From NCBI RefSeq assembly GCF_004535825.1, contig NZ_SGVY01000009.1, forward strand, positions 45,109-109,108: a stretch of DNA of 64,000 nt, read 5' to 3'. Below are positions 19,701 to 29,538 of the stretch, one piece after another. Numbering within the stretch: position 1 is the stretch's first letter; the number at the start of each line of letters is the position of its first letter. Under the pieces are notes generated by a model, which saw only the letters and a program-made list of their open reading frames with translations, did no database searches and was not told where the DNA came from. Made by a program: the position numbers and the translations under genes. The stretch comes from Segatella hominis (GTDB lineage: Bacteria > Bacteroidota > Bacteroidia > Bacteroidales > Bacteroidaceae).

Positions 19701-21845
19701 ATGACAAAGTTCATTCATAAGATAGGTGGCATGGTAGCAGGTGTAGCATTCGGTGCACTCGCCTTCACTTCATGCTCCGAGCAAATAGATGAAAGCAACC
19801 TCTATACTTTCACCGGTGAAACCATCACCGACTACTTGCGAAGCGATTCCACTCTGTCGGATTTCGCAAAGATAACAGAGTATGCAGGTTTGGCAGACCG
19901 CCTGTCAGCATACGGAACCTATACCTGCTTCGCTCCAACCAACGAGGCGGTAAAAGAATATATCCAAGAATTGTGGGAAGATAAAAAGTCTGCAAATCAC
20001 AATGGACTCTATACAGGTGATGTAAGTAATGAAAACACGTTGGATCGCCTTTGGAAGTCCGAGAAACGTGACTCACTCTGCAAAGATATCGTAGAGGCAC
20101 ACCTTACGGGTCTGAAGAAGACAAGCAATGATCTGCTGGCAGGTTCAGACATCACCATGATGGGCGGTAACACTCACTCACCAAAGCGTGTAGGCGACGA
20201 CATCACCATCGATGGAACCACCAAGATCATCAACAAAGACCACGAGGTGGAAAACGGTGTGGTTCATACCATCGACAAACTGTTCTACCGCTCTACCAAT
20301 TATATTATAGACGAAATGGAGAACATGGGAATCTATAGTATCTGGTGCGATGCCTTGAAGCAGACAGGTCTGGATGAGGTGATGAAGGAGCATATCCGTA
20401 CCAATGGTATCAACTGGTTTACCATCGATCCGGAAACCAAATATCCATTTGCTGAGTATCCTACAAGCTGCAAGGTGGGATTCACCGTCTTTGCAGAGAC
20501 CGACAAGGTACTCCAGAATAAAGGTATTACCAACTGGAAAGAGCTGGCAGCCAAAGCTAACGAGTGGTACAAGGATTGCGCTTCCTGGTACAGCTACTTG
20601 GAAGATCATCCGGAAATCAAGATCAGCACAGGTACCGACTATACCAATCAGTGGAATACATTGAACATGTTCCTCCGCTATCATATCCTGAAATATTCAC
20701 TTTCTATGGACAAGTTGGTTTACTCTTACAACGAGTTGGAATATGCAGATGTATATGAATATGTACGTACCTTATTGCCATACACCATGTTCAAACTGAC
20801 AGGTGTAAAGGAAAACGGTGCCGTCAGTTCAATCTGGATCAACCGCGTATTGAACAATCCTACATTGACCAGCACACCGGGTGCCAACTCCAAGGATGCA
20901 TATCGAGCAGCAAATACGGTTAAAGACGGTGATTATGGTATTCAAGTAGCTGGCGGTTCAGCACTCTCCCGCCAGGCTTCCAATGGCTGGATTCACCCTA
21001 TCAATGACATTCTCTGCTACGAGAAAAAAGTACCAAACGAAGTACTCAACGAGCGTATGCGTTTCGAGTTCATGTCATTGTTTGATGAAAGTATGACCAA
21101 TCAGATCAGAGGTTATTCATATCAGGAGCTTTCTTCAAGATACGGTCGCAACGACCGCAAGATTGGTGCCATCCGCATCCCTGAGGGATTCTTTGAGAAC
21201 ATGGTCATCTACAACGGTGAGTCATCCCGTGTATATTATCTGACCAAGGACGAAGCAAAGACCGGTAACAACAATTATATCAAAGACTGGGATTGCTGGT
21301 TGGACTATCAGGGCGACGAGTTGTTCGTAAGAGGAGCCTACGACTTTGCCATCAAGTTACCACCAGTTCCAAAAGACGGTACCTACGAATTGCGCTTCGG
21401 CTATGTAATCACCGGACACCGTACGATGGTACAGTTCTCTTTGGGCCATTCTTCAGACCGTTCCAAGATGACGACCTGCGATATTCCACTCGACCAGCGA
21501 GAGGGCATCACGTCAACCACCATCGGCTGGACAGACCCAGACAAGGATGGCGACTTAGGTGCAGCGACCGACAAGTCAATGCATAACCGTGGATGGATGA
21601 GAGGCCCTAACTACTTCAGTAATTACAAGAAGGGAGCTGAGGGTACTGCCCGTACGAACATCAGCCGTCAGCCACATATTCGCCGTGTCGTAACCAAGCA
21701 GTTCTTCAAACAAGGTGAGGACAACTGGTTCCGCTGCAAGACAGCCATGCCAGAGAATACAGAAGCTGAGTTTGAGCTTGACTACATCGAGATTGTTCCT
21801 GCAAGCGTGTATAACCACCCTACTCTGACAGAGGATGTATTCTAA
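19701..21845 (+). CDS. FAS1 domain surface lipoprotein with C-terminal beta module
   Basis: The protein has 714 residues. The lipobox ALAFTSC is followed by SEQIDES. The first FAS1 domain (about 40-200) holds YTCFAPTNEAVKEYI, and a second FAS1-like stretch covers about 205-430 (GFTVFAETDKVL; LRYHILKYSL). From about 440 to the end the chain changes to a beta-rich module with Trp- and Tyr-rich strands (WDCWLDYQGDELFVRGAYDF; LRFGYVITGHRTMVQFSLG), similar to regions seen in other Bacteroidales fasciclin proteins. The role is inferred to be surface binding for the SusCD complex. It is 32 bases after susD and 49 bases before another FAS1 gene. Confidence 0.82.
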   Translation: MTKFIHKIGGMVAGVAFGALAFTSCSEQIDESNLYTFTGETITDYLRSDSTLSDFAKITEYAGLADRLSAYGTYTCFAPTNEAVKEYIQELWEDKKSANHNGLYTGDVSNENTLDRLWKSEKRDSLCKDIVEAHLTGLKKTSNDLLAGSDITMMGGNTHSPKRVGDDITIDGTTKIINKDHEVENGVVHTIDKLFYRSTNYIIDEMENMGIYSIWCDALKQTGLDEVMKEHIRTNGINWFTIDPETKYPFAEYPTSCKVGFTVFAETDKVLQNKGITNWKELAAKANEWYKDCASWYSYLEDHPEIKISTGTDYTNQWNTLNMFLRYHILKYSLSMDKLVYSYNELEYADVYEYVRTLLPYTMFKLTGVKENGAVSSIWINRVLNNPTLTSTPGANSKDAYRAANTVKDGDYGIQVAGGSALSRQASNGWIHPINDILCYEKKVPNEVLNERMRFEFMSLFDESMTNQIRGYSYQELSSRYGRNDRKIGAIRIPEGFFENMVIYNGESSRVYYLTKDEAKTGNNNYIKDWDCWLDYQGDELFVRGAYDFAIKLPPVPKDGTYELRFGYVITGHRTMVQFSLGHSSDRSKMTTCDIPLDQREGITSTTIGWTDPDKDGDLGAATDKSMHNRGWMRGPNYFSNYKKGAEGTARTNISRQPHIRRVVTKQFFKQGEDNWFRCKTAMPENTEAEFELDYIEIVPASVYNHPTLTEDVF

Positions 21846-21894
21846 TCAGGTGAATGTATTCTAACAAGAAAACAAACATAGAAATACAAAAGAT

Positions 21895-23742
21895 ATGAAA
21901 GTAAAATATATAATAATGACAGCAGTAGCAGCTTTGGGTTTCCAAAGCTGCACCGACTGGGATGACCATTATGACGTAACTACTGATGGCTCCGGCGTAT
22001 CAGACCAGACACTGTGGGAGCAGATCAGCAACAATCCGAAGCTCAGCAATTTTGCTGCACTGATGGAAAAGGTAGGTTACGACAAGGCTTTGTCCAATAA
22101 CCAGAGCTACACCGTATGGGCACCAGCCAACGACGCTTTCGACTTCGAAAAATACAATGCCATGAGCGACAGCTTGCTGAAGGCAGAATTCCTCAACAAC
22201 CATATCGCCCGCGGTTATCACAGAGCTACCGGTGAGATCAGTGAGCGTGTCCACCTGCTCAACAAGAAGGTGATGTCATTCCAAGGCAATGGAAGCTATA
22301 CATTGGGCAATATCGCCATCGACAGTACCAACATGTTGGCCAAGAACGGTATCATGCATCTGATGAGCAAATACATGGACTTCCGTCCTAACTTCTATGA
22401 AGAGTTCCTGCGCAATGAGAACACGACCAGTCTTGCCCAGCTCTACAAGAGTGCCATGAAGCGTGAAATCGACAAGGAGAACAGTATCGAGGGCCCTATC
22501 AAGGATGGAGCAATGACCTATCTTGATACCGTATATGTAGAGAGCAACAAGATGTTCAACTACCTGAACTCCAAACTGACCACAGAGGACAGTACCTATA
22601 CCATGATTGTTCCTACAGACAAGGCATGGAAAGCGGCTTATGATAAAGTAAAGTCTTATTATAAGTATCCGAAATCCATCAAGCCTTTCACCGTGAAGAA
22701 CAACGATAAAACAGGCGAATTGGAATACACTCAGGCTGGTGCCATAACCTTAGATGCAGATAGTTTGACAGAATTATATACCACAACATCTATCCTGAGA
22801 CCACTGATTTACAGTCATACCATCAATCCTGCTTTCCAGAAGGGTGATATTCCTACAGGAGCAACAGACTCTATCAAGAGCACAACAGGCGACGTAATCT
22901 GCAACACCCTGAACTACCGTAGCGAAAACAGCCGTTTGGTTTACGATGCCAAGGACATGTTTGTGAATGCAGAGAAGAAAGTGATGAGCAACGGTAACGC
23001 ATGGCTCACAGACTCGCTCCGCGTAAAACCTTGGGACAGCTGGTGCCCTATCATTCACCTGAGAGCACAGAACGGTAATTTCCAGGCAGCAGTGGATAAA
23101 GTATCCATCAACCAGAACGTAGCAGTAAGCAGCGACAACAGAAACAAGAATGTAGAAGGCTCCATGCACGCCAACCAATATTATGAGGTAACATCCAACC
23201 TGGGTGCAGTGCCAGAGGTTTACTTCTATATGCCAGAAATGTGGTACACTCCATACGCTGTATATCTGACAATGGTTCCTGCCAACATCACCAATGAAGA
23301 AGCAGAGGTAACCTCACAGAAGCTCCAGGTACGTTCATTCCAGAACGATGCTGCAGGTGGAACACTCACCAGATTTGCCCCTGTACCTCTGAAGAAGGAC
23401 TTCAACGTTTCTTCCAACTTCGCATCAGTTGTATTCGACTATGGTACGAACGAGAAATCCAAGATTGTGAGCAAATTCATGGGTGTATTCAATCCATCAT
23501 TCTGCTACCGCAACCTGAGCAACTTCACAGACCCTGTGGCATATCCGGTATTCAACATACGTAGTGGAGACCGTGCGGTCAAGAACCAGAGTGCAGTACT
23601 GCGCATCGCAGGCATCACATTAGTTCCTATGGAAGCCGTGAAGTACTATCAGGCTCAGAAAGCATTGAACGGAGAAAGTGGTGAAGAATATAAAGATGAA
23701 ATGCCGGAAATCTTCTGGGATCTCAATTCATACACCTATTAA
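21895..23742 (+). CDS. FAS1 domain surface lipoprotein, tandem with the previous gene
   Basis: The protein has 615 residues with lipobox ALGFQSC and an acidic stretch after Cys (TDWDDHYD). The first FAS1 domain (about 38-160) has YTVWAPANDAFDF, and a second (about 165-330) has YTMIVPTDKAWKAAY. The C-terminal third (about 345-615) is a beta module rich in aromatic residues (VYFYMPEMWYTPYAVYLTM). It has the same architecture as the gene before it, and the two probably arose by duplication. With one more FAS1 lipoprotein at the operon head, three such proteins serve two SusCD pairs. Confidence 0.82.
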   Translation: MKVKYIIMTAVAALGFQSCTDWDDHYDVTTDGSGVSDQTLWEQISNNPKLSNFAALMEKVGYDKALSNNQSYTVWAPANDAFDFEKYNAMSDSLLKAEFLNNHIARGYHRATGEISERVHLLNKKVMSFQGNGSYTLGNIAIDSTNMLAKNGIMHLMSKYMDFRPNFYEEFLRNENTTSLAQLYKSAMKREIDKENSIEGPIKDGAMTYLDTVYVESNKMFNYLNSKLTTEDSTYTMIVPTDKAWKAAYDKVKSYYKYPKSIKPFTVKNNDKTGELEYTQAGAITLDADSLTELYTTTSILRPLIYSHTINPAFQKGDIPTGATDSIKSTTGDVICNTLNYRSENSRLVYDAKDMFVNAEKKVMSNGNAWLTDSLRVKPWDSWCPIIHLRAQNGNFQAAVDKVSINQNVAVSSDNRNKNVEGSMHANQYYEVTSNLGAVPEVYFYMPEMWYTPYAVYLTMVPANITNEEAEVTSQKLQVRSFQNDAAGGTLTRFAPVPLKKDFNVSSNFASVVFDYGTNEKSKIVSKFMGVFNPSFCYRNLSNFTDPVAYPVFNIRSGDRAVKNQSAVLRIAGITLVPMEAVKYYQAQKALNGESGEEYKDEMPEIFWDLNSYTY

Positions 23743-23768
23743 TAACACGAACTCAACAATTGAAGACA

Positions 23769-26700
23769 ATGATAAATTTCAGAATATTGGCTATAATGGG
23801 CTTGATGGCAGTAGCTGCTGAAATCAATGCCCAAGAGACAACCGACAACGCCGAAAAGAGAGCGAAGGAAACGGTAAACAAAAAGCAGCCAAACTATCCG
23901 ATGAAAGAGGTATCCGGTACCATCTACGATGCTGCCACAGGCAAGCCTCTTAGCGGTGTGCAGATCCAGGCACTTGGAAATGCTCGCTATGCTGCCATGA
24001 CCAACGAGGACGGTACCTTCACGATCAAGGTGCCTACCTTCACTACCTCGCTCTATCTGTTTACCTCACAATATGCAAGCCAGCAGGTATCTATCGCAGG
24101 TGTCAACAACATCCAGGCGAAGATGCTCAGCGACAAGTTCAACGAGATGTACACCAATGGTACGAAGTTGGGCAACGAGGCAAGCCTGAAAGCACAGGTA
24201 AGTACACAGACTTCCATAGAAGACCTCATCGGCGAGAAATTGGGTGCTGATGTACGCACCGTGAAGCGCTCAGGTGCTCCAGGCATCGGTTCTGCCATGT
24301 TTATCCGTGGTCTGAACTCCCTGAATGCCAACGCCCAGCCTCTCATTGTAGTGGATGGTGTTCCTATGGACATGCAATACGACGGCACTTCACTTCAGAC
24401 AGGTATGTTCAACAACCAGTTGCTGAACATCAATCCTGCCGACATCGAGAAGGTTACTGTACTGAAGAATGGTACTGCCATCTATGGTGCCAAGGGTGCC
24501 AATGGTGTCATCGTACTGGAGACCCGCCGCGGCAGAACCATCGCTACACGTATCGATGCCAACATCGGTATGGGTGTCAACCTGGTGCCACGCCTGCCAA
24601 AGGTGATGGATGCAGATCAGTATATGAGCTACGCTACCGAAATGCTCAGTACCTATCCTAAGATTGACAAGTTCTTGGAAAAGGGTTCTCTCAACTTCCT
24701 GACCACAGATCCAAACAACTATTATTATAAGACATACCATAATAATACTGACTGGAGCAAAGAAGTATATGAGACTGCATTGAGCCAGAACTACAGCATC
24801 AATGTGATGGGTGGTGATGAGGTAGGTATGTACAACCTCTCACTCGGTTATACAGACGGACAGAGCACCGTGAAGAAGAATGGTTTCAACCGTGTGAACA
24901 TCCGCTTCAACAGTGACCTGAGCATCATCAAGAATTTCTTCTCAACCCAGTTTGACATCGACTATGTCAAGTTGAGCCGTGATGTATTCGACGATGGAGC
25001 ACCAAGCGATTTCAGCAAGGGTACCGTAACATCTCCTACCCTCCTCGCGCTGATCAAGGCTCCTATCCTGAATCCATACCTCTACAACAATACAACCCGT
25101 GAGTTGACCTCTACATTGGCAGATGCAGATGACTTCCTGACTCCATTGAATCAGAACCTCTCATTGGCTAACCCAACAGCCTTGTTAGTAAATGGTAGCG
25201 GCAACAACAAGAACCGTATGGAGAACTCTATGTTCCATATCCGTCTGGCTCCTAAGTTTGAATTCAAGGGTGGATGGACATTGAGAGAGAACATCAACTA
25301 TACGCTGAACCGTAACTCCCAGCGTTACTATCGTCCAAAGGGCGGTGTTCCTACCTACTATGTAGAAGGTTTGGGTAGAGTTCAGACGCAGTCAGCTTCT
25401 ATCTTCGCCAAGGAAGAAACCCTGATGAGCGACACCCGTCTGGACTTCACACGCCTCTTCGGTGCTCACTCGCTCAAGGCGATGGGTGGTTTCAGATACC
25501 TCAGCTACAACTATGAGATGAACAACCCGACAGGTCAGTATAGTACAGCCGGTAATGACAAGTTGCCTAACGTATCCAACAGCATGGACTTCAAGGATGC
25601 CACAGGTAACGACTACAAGAACACCTCACTCACCTGGTATGCTCAGGCAGATTACAACTACCGCAACCGCTACTTCCTGCAGGTAGCTGCCTCTATGGAG
25701 AGCAGCAGTACCTTCGGCAAGAAGGCTACAAGTCTGCGAATCGGTGATGTGGCATGGGGCTTCTTCCCAAGCGTACAGGCTGGTTGGGTAGTAACCAATG
25801 AGAACTGGGCTCCAAAGGGAAAGAACTTCAACTACTTGCGCCTCAACGCAGGTTATGAAGTGACAGGAAATGACAACATCAACAACAAGGCTGCCCGCAC
25901 ATCCTTCGAAGTGTTGAAATTCCTGCACAACAACATTCCAGCCGTACAGCTCAACAATATCGGTAACGAGAACATCACTTACGAGAAGACTCGCCGCTTC
26001 TATACAGGTTTCGAGAGCCAGTGGTTAGAGAACCGTTTAGGTTTGGACTTCACCTTCTTCTTCAACCACACCACCAACCTTCTTACATTGAAGGATTTCA
26101 CCACTCCTGTGGCAGGTGTAAAGAGCTATTGGAGCAACGAGGGCAGTCTGGACAACAAGGGTGTAGAGGTACACATCAACGGCAAGCCTATCGTCAGCCG
26201 CAAGTTCACTCTGGAATTAGGAGCAAGCATCGGTCATTATCTGAACGTGATCAAGTCGCTTCCTAACAACACAACCCTTGCCCTGAATGGTCAGGAAAAT
26301 GCAGCAGTAGGCTACACATCCAGCATCTACGGCAACCAGAACATCGCAACACTCGTCAATCACAGTGCAGGCGTATTCTATGGTTACAAGACAGCCGGTG
26401 TATTCTCTACCGATGCAGAAGCAAAGGCAGCAGGCAAGGACGGCTATCTCTACCAGGTAGATGAAACCGGAGCCAAGAGCTATTTCAAGGCAGGTGACAT
26501 GCACTTCGTGGATCTCAATGGCGACGGCATCATCAATGAGAGCGACAAGACCATCATTGGTGATCCAAACCCTAAGTTGTATGGTAACTTCTTTGCTCAC
26601 GCTACATGGGGCAACCTGACATTATCAGCCATATTCGGTTACTCGATCGGCAATGATATCTACAACTATCAGCGCAGCATCCTCGAGGGTGGCAATAACT

Positions 26701-27059
26701 TCTACAACCAGACCAGCGCCATGACAGACCGCTGGAGAGCAGAAGGCCAGGTAACCAATATGCCTCGCATCTCTTATGGAGACAAGATGGGTAACTCACG
26801 CTTCAGCGACCGATGGATAGAGGATGGCAGCTACCTGAAGCTCCGCTCCCTCAATATCAACTACAAGATACCTGTCAACTCTTCATGGCTCCAGGGACTT
26901 CAGGTATGGGCAGAGGCGAACAACCTCTTCACCATCAGCAAGTATCTTGGCGGAGATCCAGAGATGTCTGTATCCAATGCAGTGCTTTACCAGGGCATTG
27001 ACACAGATTGCGTATCACAAGGTCGCACCTTCACGCTCGGTGTGAAGATCAACCTCTAA
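23769..27059 (+). CDS. susC-like: SusC/RagA-family TonB-dependent outer-membrane transporter (second pair)
   Basis: The ATG at 23769 is preferred over the in-frame TTG at 23760, giving 1,096 residues. A signal peptide (to EINAQ) is followed by a charged linker and a carboxypeptidase-regulatory-like domain (about 45-120: VSGTIYDAATGKPLSGVQI). The plug (about 150-255) has GEKLGADVRTVKRSGAPG, MFIRGLNSLNANAQPLIVVDG and YGAKGANGVIVLETRRG. A barrel runs to FTLGVKINL. It is clearly different in sequence from the first SusC, so the operon encodes two transporters and not a recent tandem copy. It pairs with the SusD gene 31 bases downstream. Confidence 0.97.
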   Translation: MINFRILAIMGLMAVAAEINAQETTDNAEKRAKETVNKKQPNYPMKEVSGTIYDAATGKPLSGVQIQALGNARYAAMTNEDGTFTIKVPTFTTSLYLFTSQYASQQVSIAGVNNIQAKMLSDKFNEMYTNGTKLGNEASLKAQVSTQTSIEDLIGEKLGADVRTVKRSGAPGIGSAMFIRGLNSLNANAQPLIVVDGVPMDMQYDGTSLQTGMFNNQLLNINPADIEKVTVLKNGTAIYGAKGANGVIVLETRRGRTIATRIDANIGMGVNLVPRLPKVMDADQYMSYATEMLSTYPKIDKFLEKGSLNFLTTDPNNYYYKTYHNNTDWSKEVYETALSQNYSINVMGGDEVGMYNLSLGYTDGQSTVKKNGFNRVNIRFNSDLSIIKNFFSTQFDIDYVKLSRDVFDDGAPSDFSKGTVTSPTLLALIKAPILNPYLYNNTTRELTSTLADADDFLTPLNQNLSLANPTALLVNGSGNNKNRMENSMFHIRLAPKFEFKGGWTLRENINYTLNRNSQRYYRPKGGVPTYYVEGLGRVQTQSASIFAKEETLMSDTRLDFTRLFGAHSLKAMGGFRYLSYNYEMNNPTGQYSTAGNDKLPNVSNSMDFKDATGNDYKNTSLTWYAQADYNYRNRYFLQVAASMESSSTFGKKATSLRIGDVAWGFFPSVQAGWVVTNENWAPKGKNFNYLRLNAGYEVTGNDNINNKAARTSFEVLKFLHNNIPAVQLNNIGNENITYEKTRRFYTGFESQWLENRLGLDFTFFFNHTTNLLTLKDFTTPVAGVKSYWSNEGSLDNKGVEVHINGKPIVSRKFTLELGASIGHYLNVIKSLPNNTTLALNGQENAAVGYTSSIYGNQNIATLVNHSAGVFYGYKTAGVFSTDAEAKAAGKDGYLYQVDETGAKSYFKAGDMHFVDLNGDGIINESDKTIIGDPNPKLYGNFFAHATWGNLTLSAIFGYSIGNDIYNYQRSILEGGNNFYNQTSAMTDRWRAEGQVTNMPRISYGDKMGNSRFSDRWIEDGSYLKLRSLNINYKIPVNSSWLQGLQVWAEANNLFTISKYLGGDPEMSVSNAVLYQGIDTDCVSQGRTFTLGVKINL

Positions 27060-27090
27060 TAATAGTACAACAATCACAAAGCATACAAAA

Positions 27091-28932
27091 ATGATAAAAA
27101 TTAAATATTTTATTGCAGCACTCATGGCTGCTATCACACTCAACTCATGCAGTGATATGTTCGATGATGGATCCAACCGCTACATCACCAATCCATCGCT
27201 TGATGATAAAGTGGACTCCATGTTCTACATCAATGGTATATTGAAGGGTGTACAGCAGGCCATCGACCAGAATGTGCTTATCAACGAACTTCGTGGTGAC
27301 CTATTGACCATCACGAAGGACGCTTCAACCGATTTGCAGAAACTGGCTTCTTTCGATTACTCCGGCACCAACAAGTACGATTCTGCATACGTTTACTACC
27401 GTATCATCAACAACTGCAACTACTACATTGCTCACCGTGACACCACGCTGATTACCGGTTCCAGTGAAGTGGCGATGAAGGAGTATGCAGAGGCCAAGGC
27501 TATCCGTGCATGGGCTTATCTCCAGTTGACCCACAACTACGGCAAGGTACCTTTCTATACCAAGCCGTTGACGGATATCGCCGGCATCGAGAATGCTGCA
27601 AGTTCCGAGAAGAAAGATATCAATGGTATTACTGCTGAGTTGGCTCCAGACCTGGAGCAGTATGTAGATCTGCCAGTACCTAACTGGGGTAACTTTGATG
27701 CAGGTACCAACGATGCAGGAAACAACAAGACTGTCAATACAGCGAAGATGATGATTCCTGTAAGATTGATCTTGGCAGACCTGTATCTGGAATCCGGCAA
27801 CTATGCAAAGGCTGTAGAGCACTACTTCAACTACCTGAAGAAGAACAAAGAGACGGTTAAGAACTATTTAGCAAGACCTACCTACAGTCCTGATTACAAT
27901 AGCTACCCTACTTCGTTAAAGAATGGATACTACTGTATGGTTTCCAATACATCAGACTGGAAAAGCCGCTATATCAACGACTTGGAAACTGATACTTACG
28001 TAGCAATGGCTACCAATAAGTTGCGTGGTGAGATTACAGCTTTGCCAGGTCTCTTCGGTTACAATTACTATACTTCATCAGATGGTACGGAAGTAAACGA
28101 GAAGATTTCTCTTGAACCTACCAATGCCTATATGAATTTGAGCAACAGTCAGGACTTCTACTATGCAAATGGAAATGGTAACGGCAGTTCTGAATTCAAC
28201 ATCAAGAACCTGATTTTCGCTAAAGCCTCTATCGGTGATATGCGCTACCACAGTTCATACGAAAGAGTGAAGTTTAGCACACAGGTGGAATTGACTAAGG
28301 TCATCCTGAAGTATTATAATGCCAATATCACATTGTACCGAACTGCGGGTATCTATCTGAAGTTAGCTGAGGCTGTAAACCGTATGGGACATCCTGATGT
28401 AGCATTCGCCGTATTGAAGGATGGCTGGAATCATACCTTGGAAGAGGACACCACCTATATGACCCAGGAAGGCATCAAGTTCCTCAAGACCACCTTGCCA
28501 TTCCTGACACCAGAAAACCGTGTCGTTTTCAATGATGAAAGTGAGACCAACGGTATGTCTTTGGGTAATCAGGGTATTCACGCTCGCGGTGCTGGCTTCA
28601 CCATGGGCAATGGTTCCGGTTATCAGTTCCAGAATGAGATTGACAAGAAGTTGGCTCAGTTGGGCCATGCTTATCCTGCCAATGCAACTGCAGAAGACAG
28701 TTTGAGAATCAATCAGGACTGTGTAGAAGACCTGCTCTGCGATGAAATGGCATTGGAGCTTGCCTGGGAGGGTTCCCGCTATGGCGACCTCTGCCGCATT
28801 GCACGCCACAAGAACACAGACAGCTATTGGGGCACCAACTACGGTTCACTCTGGCTTCGTGACAAGCTTGCGTTCAAGAATCTCAGCATTGATCTCAGCA
28901 ATCCAGAAAACTGGTTTATGCCATTCAAATAA
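27091..28932 (+). CDS. susD-like: SusD/RagB-family surface binding lipoprotein (second pair)
   Basis: The protein has 613 residues. The lipobox ITLNSC places Cys near residue 21, followed by SDMFDDGS. The SusD features are present: an N-terminal helical region (AEAKAIRAWAYLQLTHNYGKVPF) and the C-terminal motif ELAWEGSRYGDLCRIARH. It is the last gene of the seven-gene operon and is followed 57 bases later by a strong hairpin. The expected role is substrate capture for the second SusC. Confidence 0.95.
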   Translation: MIKIKYFIAALMAAITLNSCSDMFDDGSNRYITNPSLDDKVDSMFYINGILKGVQQAIDQNVLINELRGDLLTITKDASTDLQKLASFDYSGTNKYDSAYVYYRIINNCNYYIAHRDTTLITGSSEVAMKEYAEAKAIRAWAYLQLTHNYGKVPFYTKPLTDIAGIENAASSEKKDINGITAELAPDLEQYVDLPVPNWGNFDAGTNDAGNNKTVNTAKMMIPVRLILADLYLESGNYAKAVEHYFNYLKKNKETVKNYLARPTYSPDYNSYPTSLKNGYYCMVSNTSDWKSRYINDLETDTYVAMATNKLRGEITALPGLFGYNYYTSSDGTEVNEKISLEPTNAYMNLSNSQDFYYANGNGNGSSEFNIKNLIFAKASIGDMRYHSSYERVKFSTQVELTKVILKYYNANITLYRTAGIYLKLAEAVNRMGHPDVAFAVLKDGWNHTLEEDTTYMTQEGIKFLKTTLPFLTPENRVVFNDESETNGMSLGNQGIHARGAGFTMGNGSGYQFQNEIDKKLAQLGHAYPANATAEDSLRINQDCVEDLLCDEMALELAWEGSRYGDLCRIARHKNTDSYWGTNYGSLWLRDKLAFKNLSIDLSNPENWFMPFK

Positions 28933-28989
28933 AAGGCTCGGACATGAGTTATAAAACATCAAGTGGCCACACTTGATATAACAAGTTAG

Positions 28990-29028
28990 AAACGCTTTCT
29001 CGCCTGCGAGAAAGCGTTTCGTTTGTAT
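28990..29028 (+). terminator. Terminator of the FAS1-SusCD operon
   Basis: AAACGCTTTCTCGC (28990-29003) is followed after CT by its exact complement (29006-29019), then TCGTTTGT. The stem is 14 bp (the inner pairs open to form the loop). The U-tract is short but the stem is strong, and it lies 57 bases after the last stop codon. Confidence 0.8.
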
Positions 29029-29032
29029 AAAT

Positions 29033-29419
29033 ACCCTTCACCCTTCACCTATGCCACATAAACAACTGACACTCAGACGGTTACTCAAACAATTACTCAT
29101 TTCCACCCTTCACCACCTTTCACCACCTTTCGTCTTGTAAAAATTTTCGTCATTCTTCACCACCCGTTATTTATTTTAGCATCTTCCGGCTTTCCATGAA
29201 AAGTGAAGCAGACTTCTATGAAGAGTGAAGTAGGCTTCTATTAAGAGTGAAGCAGGCTTCTATTAAGAGTGAAGCAGGCTTCTATTAAGGCTAAAATAAC
29301 ATTCAGATGACAGACGGTGAAGGGTGAAGATGGGTGGTGAAGGGTGAATTTTTACCCTTCACCTCCAGAACCCCAGTGTTTATGGGGGTTTCAGGAAAAA
29401 AGATGAAGGGTGAAGGGTA
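29033..29419. repeat. Intergenic field of CTTCACCC / GGGTGAAG repeats
   Basis: The 606-base gap between convergent genes holds many copies of CCTTCACC or its complement GGTGAAGG (about 29036-29050, 29103-29131, 29321-29367, 29403-29419). Some are forward and some reverse, so distant copies can pair (for example GGTGAAGGGTGAA with TTACCCTTCACC near 29335-29365). No credible ORF lies here. Confidence 0.7.
29196..29290. repeat. Tandem repeat, four 22-bp units plus a partial one
   Basis: Units start at 29196, 29218, 29240 and 29262, with core AAGAGTGAAGCAGGCTTCT; the last two are identical. A fifth partial unit ends at 29290. The array is flanked by the inverted pair TTATTTTAGC (29171-29180) and GCTAAAATAA (29290-29299). 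Each unit contains the near-palindrome GAAGCAGGCTTC. Confidence 0.85.
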
Positions 29420-29455
29420 AATGCCTATACGAGTTGAAGAAAAAGGACTAAGATA

Positions 29456-29519
29456 GAAAAAAAACTTGCCTATGGCGCAAAAGTGCCCTCAGTAAGGGCA
29501 CATTATTGCCATAGGCAAG
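29456..29519 (-). terminator. Terminator of the giant-protein operon, double stem
   Basis: On the minus strand CTTGCCTATGGC (29519-29508) pairs with GCCATAGGCAAG (29476-29465). Inside is a second stem, GTGCCCT/AGGGCAC (29483-29501). A run of eight T follows on the minus strand. It sits 20 bases after the stop of the 244-residue gene. Confidence 0.85.
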
Positions 29520-29538
29520 CACATGGTCGGAACACAAC

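Noticed and set aside
14400-27059. Recent duplication of the SusCD pair
   Set aside because: The two SusC and the two SusD proteins differ throughout, so this is not a recent copy.
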